The notes beneath the pieces are model-generated. The model saw only the letters and a list, made by a program, of their open reading frames with translations. It did not search any database and was not told the DNA's origin. The position numbers were made by a program, and so were the translations under genes. Below, one piece after another: positions 57,352 through 64,000 of a stretch of 64,000 bases of DNA. The stretch's first letter is position 1, and every line of letters starts with the position of its first letter. The stretch comes from Saccharum officinarum (taxonomy: Eukaryota; Streptophyta; Magnoliopsida; Poales; Poaceae): contig CM036201.1 of assembly GCA_020631735.1 (NCBI GenBank), positions 78,220,502 to 78,284,501 on the forward strand, read 5' to 3'.

Positions 57352-58027
57352 TAAAAGCCCAAGTTTGATTTTGGTAATTAATGACACCAAGTTGCTAATG
57401 CCATGTGTTAAGTGTTTTGAGTTAGGCACAAGCAACACATGAGATGAAGGTGTATGTGGCAAGGAGTGGTGGCCACAAGATCACAAAAAGATGGTGCATG
57501 GACATGAAATGATGATCATGGTGGAGATACACATAAAATGAAGGACATGATGATCAAGTGAAAGAGAAGGATCTAAGAGCGCAAGGCAAAGGTATAACCA
57601 TAGGGGGTTTTCCTTTTGCCGTCTAAGATGAGTAGAGAAGTGATTGACCAGGTTTAGGATACATAGCCGACTATCAAGAGGGGCAATCACGGTTAGCTCG
57701 GAAATCAAGTGCCACTAAATCAATGTCTTGAGCATATGCATTAGGATCTAGTAAAGAGCTAACATAACGCCTTGTAAAATGATTGTGAAATGCTAACACA
57801 CATGCACATGGTGTTTTACACTTGGTGGTGTTAGCACATTTGTGAAGGCGGTGGAATTTGAGCGGTAGAGAGGGGTTTGGGTTCCTCTCTCCCTCCCGCC
57901 GAGCTTGCGAGGCGGGATTCGGCGCCTTTTGGAGAAGTGAAACGCCTATTTTCTACTGCGCCGGAAGTCGGAAAAGAAACGGAGGCAAACGACGGTCACT
58001 GTAGTGACCGGATGTGCACCGGACGCG
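57352..58027 (+). repeat. Copia 1 right LTR, truncated at the N gap
   Basis: Matches 34656-35290 with scattered substitutions. Its first bases are TAAAAGCCC rather than TGAAAGCCC. It breaks off at the minisatellite, where the assembly gap starts. The assembler may have failed at this GC-rich repeat. Confidence 0.9.
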
Positions 58028-58127
58028 NNNNNNNNNNNNNNNNNNNNNNNNNNNNNNNNNNNNNNNNNNNNNNNNNNNNNNNNNNNNNNNNNNNNNNNNN
58101 NNNNNNNNNNNNNNNNNNNNNNNNNNN
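58028..58127. other. Assembly gap, 100 N
   Basis: Exactly 100 N, a conventional unknown-size scaffold gap. Sequence on the two sides does not continue the same LTR. Confidence 0.99.
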
Positions 58128-58959
58128 TAGAACTAATTAACATGATTTTTGGAGCAATTTTTGTATTTAAAATCTCCCCAAATTTTGCTTTTAAAAATAT
58201 TCCAGAAAAATGAGTTTTTATTTAAAATTTAGACTTTAAATCAGCTAATTCAAAATCTATTTAGAATTTGAAAAGTGTCCTAAATAAAAGTTGTAGAGAA
58301 TTAAATTTGAATAACTTTTGTTTTGGGGGCAACTTGTGAAAATGCCTTTTTCACCTCAAAATTTAAAGTTTGAATCAAATTATAAAAATCTGAATTTTAT
58401 TTAGAAAAGAAAAATGATTTCTTACCTTAACGGGCTGCGGCCACCCTTTCGGCCCGCGAGCCGAAGCCACCCCGGCTCGCTCGCCCGCGCCCTCCCGCTC
58501 GGCGCACTCGCCCGAGCCAGCGGCAACCGACCGCGTCAGGGCCGCGCTCGCGCGTGGACGCCGCTCGACGTCACCGGCGTACGGGTGGCGCCTTGACGGG
58601 TCCCACGTCCTCAACCCACGCCTTAAGCAGCCACATCACCGGCTTCACTTCACCCAACTTCGCCTCTAGTCTCCATTTCCTCCCCTCTCGCTAGCAGCAG
58701 CCGCGGAGCCGTGGCGGACGCTCGCGCCACCGCTCGCCGTCGTCGCTCCGCCACCACCGCACGCCCCCACGAGCGCGTCTCCGGTCAATTCTCCCGGCTC
58801 AGCCCCACCTCATTTTCCCTCATCTGGTGCTCACGCACAATTCCTTCGCTCGAGCAAAGGTGAGGCCGATTTCGGTCGTCCCGTCGCCGCGGGCGCCATG
58901 GCCGCCGCTTAGCCTACGCTGTGGTGAGACCGTCCGCCATCCCATCTTCCCTAATTTTC
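58128..58959. other. LTR-like fragment interrupted by Copia 2
   Basis: An AT-rich part (58128-58425) is followed by a GC-rich part with GGGCTGCGGCCACCC, CTCACC-type leader motifs and many CG dinucleotides, ending at 58959, where Copia 2 begins. Composition is like a Gypsy LTR promoter region, but this is weak. No frame with family features is seen. Confidence 0.35.
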
Positions 58960-60556
58960 TGAAAGGATCTAATAGGCCTAGAGGGGGGTGAATAGGCGGA
59001 TCTAAAAACCTGAAACTCAAAACTCAACGCGGAAGTTAAAACACTGACCGGTACTACCGGTTGATTTGGACCGGTACTACCGGTGAGGGATCACCGGTAC
59101 TACCGACGCTGACCACCGGTACTACCGGTACCCTACTGAAACTAAGAAATCAGAGATTTGCGAGTTGTGATTTCAGATCTGAGTTTTACCCCACTACCGA
59201 AGATGATGTTGATGAAGTTTATGAACTCTCCTTTCTTGTTCCTTCACCAAGAGTAGATCGAGCACCCACAACCTATGAAAGAGATATGAAAGAGGGAGAA
59301 CACAAAGAACAAGTAATATCTCAAGTGAACACAAATAACAACAACAACAAGCACGCAGGACACACGATTTAACCCGAGGTTCGGCAACCCCACAAAGGAG
59401 TTCCTACGTCCTCGTTGTTGAGGTGACCACTAAGGTCGGAGTCTATTCCACCTCCTTGCCTCCCTCAAGCAACCACAAAGGTTAGCCCAAGATTTCCACT
59501 AAGAATACAAGGGTAATACAAACTCTTCGGGGTGCCCTCACAAGTACAACAACACGGGCAACCACGAAGAACACCTAGCCGGCTAGGGTTCCAAGAACCC
59601 AAGAGTAACAAATACAAACCAAGCCAACTAGGAGGGGAACCAAGTGCTCAAGATGTGAATCGAAGCTTTCCACTCTTAAATCTCTCCTCTCTACTCAGAT
59701 CTTGCAAGGGATTGGATTTGAGAGCAAAGAGGAAGAGAGAGGGTGAGTCAATGCTTGAGAGCTGTTTGTCTGAAGGTTGGTAGGAGTAAATGGCGTGGGT
59801 AACGGTTAGAAATGAAGGGGAGAGCTATTTATACTCTTATCTTCGAAGCGGTACCGGTACTACCGGTGAACCCACCGGTACTACCGATCCTAAGGGTTTC
59901 GACCGTTACAACCAACCTACTGGAGACTATTACGAGAAAATAGCCTACCGGTACTACCGGTCTATCACCGGTACCACCGGTCAACGACCGGTACCACCGG
60001 TAGTACAGATTTTGGCGAAGACAAGTTTTGCGGGAAAAAGACTTACCGGTACTACCGGGCTTTCACCGGTACCACCGGTCAAAGGCCGGTACTACCGGTC
60101 AACCACCGATACTACCGCTAGAACAAAAACTCGCAGAACTAAGGCGCTGACACCGGCGGGATTTATGCCTACCGGTACTACCGGTGGTTCACCGGTACTA
60201 CCGGTACTCCCAGGCATAAAACACTTCTCTAAGTGTCCGTGAGTGCAAAGGTGTCTCTTAAACGCTTAAACCAATACAAATTGAGCACAAGTTTTCCCTC
60301 TAGATAACCTAATTTGTATCCCTCTTGATAGTGCGGCGTTTCTTATAACTCAAGTCAAAAGATACAATCAAATCTATCCACTTGAGACGGAACGCTTTTC
60401 AAACAATGGAATTGAGGGTGCTAACATCACCAAATGTGACCATACAAATTCTTTCATTGAACTAACACCTGCATATTCACTTAGATAGACATGTTAGTCC
60501 CTAATTTGATTGTCATTAATTATCCAAAACCCACAACGGGGGCGAATGCACTTACA
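58960..60556 (-). repeat. Copia 2 3' LTR (1597 bp)
   Basis: On the minus strand it begins TGTAAGTGCATTCGCCCCCG and ends GGCCTATTAGATCCTTTCA. The CACCCCCCTCTAGGCC stretch near its end resembles the corresponding end of the Copia 1 LTR. It contains a large ACCGGT minisatellite. Confidence 0.85.
59045..60210 (-). repeat. ACCGGTACTACCGGT minisatellite in the Copia 2 LTR
   Basis: About fifteen copies of ACCGGTACTACCGGT or variants (ACCGGTACCACCGGT, ACCGATACTACCG), in clusters at 59045-59130, 59850-60110 and 60170-60210. Each unit is bounded by the palindrome ACCGGT, and spacing is irregular. Confidence 0.9.
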
Positions 60557-60571
60557 AACTCCCCCTTTTTG
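60557..60571 (-). other. Polypurine tract of Copia 2
   Basis: On the minus strand CAAAAAGGGGGAGTT precedes the LTR start TGTAAGTGC. Confidence 0.8.
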
Positions 60572-61110
60572 GTAATTGATGACAACCAACTTAGGCTTAC
60601 ATAAGATGTAGAGAATTGAAGATTTTTGAATTTCAAACTTTACGAGAGGCTCCCCCTCAGTGTATGCATTGAACTTGAATCTCAACATTGATCATAATCA
60701 ATATGCATACATAAGGGAAGCTCCCCCTAAATTTTGCAATTCGTGGGGTGCCTAAAAGTGTGTGACAAGAATTATATCGTGATGCATGAGACATGACTTA
60801 TCACACAAAAACAAGAAAGGCTAAGGTAGAAAGAAAAGGACTAAAAAAACAACACAGCCAAACTAAGCCAACAAACAACATCAAAAAAAAAAAACATCTA
60901 GGCAAACATAACAAATAAGCATAAGTGATTTGCCTACAATCATCCATCATCACACCAATAGTTCTTAGTCCACCATACATAGTTCACCACAGGGTTTGGA
61001 ATTAAAACACGACCATTAACTACCTATTACATAGATGATAAGCCTAACACTCCCCCTTTGGCATCAAATGCCAAAAAGGGTAGGCACGGAAACAACCAAG
61101 GTAACAAAAT

Positions 61111-62830
61111 CTAATAAGGCTCCGAGAAGTCGCGGTCATCGTCGCTGTCGTCGCCGTCGTCGTCGTCGTCGTCGGTCGAGTAGTCAACCAACCCTGGCGA
61201 TGGAGGGACCGTCTTCTTACCATGAGGGTCATCGGATGGGCTAGCCTCCTCACTAGGACCAGAGACGGGAGCACCATACGACTCATTGTACTCGACAAAG
61301 GGATCCCGAAACTCACGGAGAGGACTCTCAGGAGGATCAATCTGTAGGTGCTGCTCAATACGCCTTAGGCGACGATCATCCTTCTCAGCCTTGTAACAGA
61401 AGGCCTCCCAAAGCTTCCCCAAAGCATACTTGATGACACCGCCACCACGCCGACGACGCTCCGAGGAGGAGCGAGTAGGAGCAGTAGCAGTACCACCACG
61501 GTAAGCACCGCGGGAGGAAGTACAAGTGGCCGGATCACGAGTGGGAGAAGGAGCGGAACCACCACCAACACCTCTGGGGCCCAAATGACGCACGGAGTAG
61601 GACTTGTGCACAGTATTGTGATGGAATGAACGACCCACCACTTGCTCAATGATATACATGAGATATGGAGCATATGGCACAGACTTGTGGGGATCATTTG
61701 CAGCCTGCTCAATCTTGCGCCACATAAAGTCAGTGATGGAAAAACGATCACCACCAGTTCCAAAACGGCAAAGGACCTTAGGAGCATCAAGCATGAGATG
61801 AATAGAATCTCCAATCTTCGGGTCCAAGGTAAGGCGAATGAGATTGTTGAGGACATAAAAGTACGGCTTCAAATGAGTGGTAGTGAAATCAACAGTCGCA
61901 CCAGGCTTGTATACCTCAGCAGCCTCTAAGTCATCGTGAGAGACAGAGTCTGGAAAAATATCAAAAAGACTAGAAGCACCCCTGTCCTCAGCAGTAAACC
62001 CAAGAAGGCGTGAAAAAGTCCGATAATCACATCTGTAATGGACGCCTTGGGTAAGCCAATGTAGTACAAGGTTCTGAGAATCAATCCACAGAGTTGCATA
62101 AAACTGACAGATAATCTCATCATTCCAATTATGCTGGAACGTCATAAGAGGAAGCAGACGACAAGCATCAAGATCAGCAACCAAACGGTGAATGTCAGGA
62201 TTGTTCAAATTATCAAGAGAGGCGCGCTGCACCCACTTGTGCTGGAAGATTGGCGGAGAAGAGCCACGCTGCCCACTCTTGAAAAGAACCTTGTAATAAT
62301 AATCCGAATGCATGCGGCTCCAAAAACGAACATCCACACTAGGATTGCGGATAAACTGATAGGGATTCTCACTGCGCTGCACCCGTAAATCACCCGCTCT
62401 CTTAGAATAATCAACAGGAAGAGAGGGTTGATAACCACCTTGATTCTGAGGACCGGACATACGAGGATTTGCATTTTGATGAAATAAAAGCATCCGGTTG
62501 GCAGTGGCAAGACCAATTTATAGGGGATTGAGCCACAATGTTAGGGTCAATAGAGCGACCCTCAATTTGCATAGCGGCAAGCTGTGGATTCTCACCTGCC
62601 GGACGCTGCCCCTGTACTTGCTCGCTATGACGACGCGGAGGATTGGGGCGTCCCATACTCGAGAGAGGAGCAGGCACACCCTGGGACTCAACATCATCTT
62701 CATCTCCAATGCCGCCACCACCTCCACGGCCGCTAGAACGAGCGGCAGTCCTTCCACGGACAGGCCGGGAAGCACTACCACCATCACCTCCACTGGGACG
62801 AGCGGCCCTCTTGGGGTTCTTCCTTTGCAT
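61111..62830 (-). CDS. Third ORF of Copia 2, between pol and 3' LTR
   Basis: A minus-strand reading starts at the ATG at 62830 (MQRKNPKRAARPSGGDGG) with an Arg/Gly-rich basic leader. A second frame, open from about 62517 and with its first ATG at 62493, continues to the stop at 61111 (460 codons). The two overlap by about 100 bp one frame apart, so either one base was gained or lost near 62500 or frameshifting joins them. The middle contains NPDIHRLVADLDACRLLPLM, FYATLWIDSQNLVLHWLTQG and FSRLLGFTAEDRG, which resemble the plant retrotransposon ORF/putative transposon protein type. The tail is very acidic (an Asp run before 61150). SIRE-type elements carry an env-like ORF in this position; no signal peptide or membrane segment is obvious here, so function is unknown. 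Confidence 0.6.
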
Positions 62831-63069
62831 GCTTGAAGATGAAAGAAGATCGAATCACAGCAAAGGAAGAAGTTTGGGCAACTCCAAAGCACCTCCACGC
62901 GATCCCCACGACAAGGGGAAACTTCTCCTCAAAGATCGGCAAGAGTGGTGGAGGGAGGAGGGAGATCGAGTGGGGGTTGGAAGGGGCGGCGCCGTCGGTG
63001 ATGGTAGGATGCGGGCACGGGGAAGACGAATGAGGGAAGAAAGATCACAGCCCCTATTTATACCCAGCC

Positions 63070-63222
63070 GCAACTTACACTACCGGTACTACCGGTGGAG
63101 AAGCACCGGTACTACCGGTCAGGTCGACAACGGCAGACAGGCGACGCGAGAAAAAAGAACTACCGGTGGTACCGATGTCTAGTCGGTACTACCGGTCACC
63201 CGGCGGTACCACCGGTGGTTCC
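63070..63222 (-). repeat. ACCGGT minisatellite in the Copia 2 internal region
   Basis: About five units like ACCGGTACTACCGGT, the same motif as in the LTR. It is located between the pol stop and the third ORF start, outside the LTR. Confidence 0.85.
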
Positions 63223-63416
63223 AGTGCAGGAAGAAGTGAGTGAGAGATGGTGAACATATATGATGAACTAGAACCAACTCAAGCATGTCCAGATTTCATA
63301 GAAACAACACAAAACTATGAACATGCTTAAGAAGTGAAAATAGATTTTGAAATCTCATCCAAATTTTTTTAAAGAGTTTTCGCCTAGCTAGAATCAAACA
63401 AAATATGTCCAAAAAA

Positions 63417-64000
63417 TCAAGCCACGTTACGAGAATCAATGATATTTAGTTCACTCCTCAAAGCACAAAATCTTGACTCATCTAGGGGCTTTGTGAAGAT
63501 ATCGGCTAGTTGCTTTTCGGTGCTCACATGATGTAAAGCGATATCTCCTTTGGCTTCATGGTCTCTCAAGAAATGATGCCGGATGTCTATGTGCTTTGTA
63601 CGAGAATGGTTTACGGGATTGTTAGCCAATTTAATGGCACTCTCATTGTCACACAAGAGGGGAATCTTGGTTAGCTCACAACCAAAGTCTTTCAGGGTCT
63701 GCTTCATCCAAAGTAGCTGGGCACAGCAAGCACCGGCCGCCACATACTCGGCTTCGGCAGTAGACAAGGCAACACTATTTTGCTTTTTAGAGCTCCACGA
63801 CACCAAAGACCTACCAAGAAATTGGCAAGTCCCGGTAGTGCTCTTTCGATTTACCCTGCAACCGGCATAATCCGAATCGGAGTAGCCAAGTAAATCAAAA
63901 GTGGAGCCCTTAGGATACCACAAGCCAAGATTAGGAGTGAGCACTAAATATCTCAAAATTCTCTTAACAGCCACTAAGTGACATTCTTTCGGATTAGCTT
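63417..64000 (-). CDS. Copia 2 pol, RNase H end (partial)
   Basis: Open to the right edge of the window. Recognisable Copia RNase H features are GYSDSDYAGCRVNRKSTTG, ALSTAEAEYVAAG, LLCDNESAIKLANNP, HSRTKHIDIRHHFLRDH and the end ADIFTKPLDESRF, with a natural stop at 63417-63419. No premature stop is seen in this part. It is closely related to the corresponding part of Copia 1 (56031-56330) but intact. Confidence 0.92.
   Translation of the reverse strand, partial: ANPKECHLVAVKRILRYLVLTPNLGLWYPKGSTFDLLGYSDSDYAGCRVNRKSTTGTCQFLGRSLVSWSSKKQNSVALSTAEAEYVAAGACCAQLLWMKQTLKDFGCELTKIPLLCDNESAIKLANNPVNHSRTKHIDIRHHFLRDHEAKGDIALHHVSTEKQLADIFTKPLDESRFCALRSELNIIDSRNVA

Larger units (their letters stand above)
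34656..58027 (+). mobile_element. SIRE-like Ty1/Copia retrotransposon, decayed, with nested insert
   Basis: Left LTR 34656-36585, primer site, gag, pol and the start of the right LTR (57352 to the N gap) are all on the plus strand. Without the 14.45-kb nested insert the visible part is about 8.9 kb. Domain order is gag, protease, integrase, reverse transcriptase, RNase H, as in Copia. The long LTR, two-knuckle gag and long non-coding 3' region suggest the SIRE/Maximus lineage (inference). Many premature stops show it is inactive. The right target duplication cannot be checked because of the gap. Confidence 0.9.
58960..64000 (-). mobile_element. SIRE-like Ty1/Copia retrotransposon 2, 3' part
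   Basis: On the minus strand, from the right edge: RNase H end of pol, a minisatellite, a third ORF, a polypurine tract and a 1.6-kb LTR. The 5' part lies outside the window. The open pol end suggests a younger element than Copia 1. The presence of an additional ORF between pol and the 3' LTR fits the SIRE/Maximus lineage. Confidence 0.85.

Noticed and set aside
58434..58960. Possible 5' end of a GC-rich gene after the gap
   Set aside because: There is an ATG with CG-rich leader sequence, but no coherent frame. Composition and the abutting Copia insertion fit an LTR fragment better.
59045..60210. CRISPR-like spaced repeats (ACCGGTACTACCGGT)
   Set aside because: Units are short, palindromic and irregularly spaced within a plant retrotransposon LTR; there is no constant spacer length and no cas genes.

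Overview
This is nuclear DNA of a flowering plant, almost certainly a grass. The genes carry short GT-AG introns and plant-specific families (group I WRKY, P-class PPR, F-box/LRR, DUF1618). Their 5' ends are GC-rich, and the gaps hold Tourist- and Stowaway-like MITEs and SIRE-type Copia and Gypsy-type LTR elements of the kind common in panicoid grasses. Species cannot be fixed from sequence alone. A run of exactly 100 N at 58028-58127 marks a scaffold join. || Gene-rich half (1-30.5 kb): the 3' end of CSN6 (COP9 signalosome subunit 6, +) faces a four-exon F-box/LRR gene (-). Next comes a mitochondrial-type PPR gene (-) followed by two decayed tandem copies of its 3' end. An 852-codon Mutator-like transposase gene (+) sits inside a MULE with 205-bp terminal inverted repeats. 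A group I WRKY transcription factor (+, five coding exons) follows. The MULE lies in a copy of the WRKY promoter/5'UTR, and 2.3 kb of that promoter region is present a second time, without the MULE, directly in front of the WRKY gene. Downstream lie a hAT-like element, a second MULE carrying a decayed plant-mobile-domain-type gene, and a broken DUF1618-like gene. || MITE belt (30.9-34.7 kb): at least seven Tourist-like elements with TAA/TTA-type target duplications, a nested Stowaway/Tourist pair and a 691-bp near-perfect foldback element. || Retrotransposon half (34.66-64 kb): a decayed SIRE-like Copia element (LTR 1.93 kb) is split in its gag by a 14.45-kb insert flanked by the 5-bp duplication ATACC. 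That insert is not a normal LTR element: its two 5.04-kb LTRs are inverted relative to each other and both outer ends are the U5 terminus. The Copia element runs into the N gap. After the gap, an LTR-like fragment is interrupted by a second, younger SIRE-like Copia on the minus strand. Its LTR, a third ORF downstream of pol and the RNase H end are visible, and it runs off the window. Both Copia families carry a different CCGGT-rich minisatellite in the LTR. || The most notable structures are the MULE/promoter duplication with its preserved empty site and the two-U5-ended inverted-LTR insert. Each needs long-read confirmation because both involve near-identical repeats.
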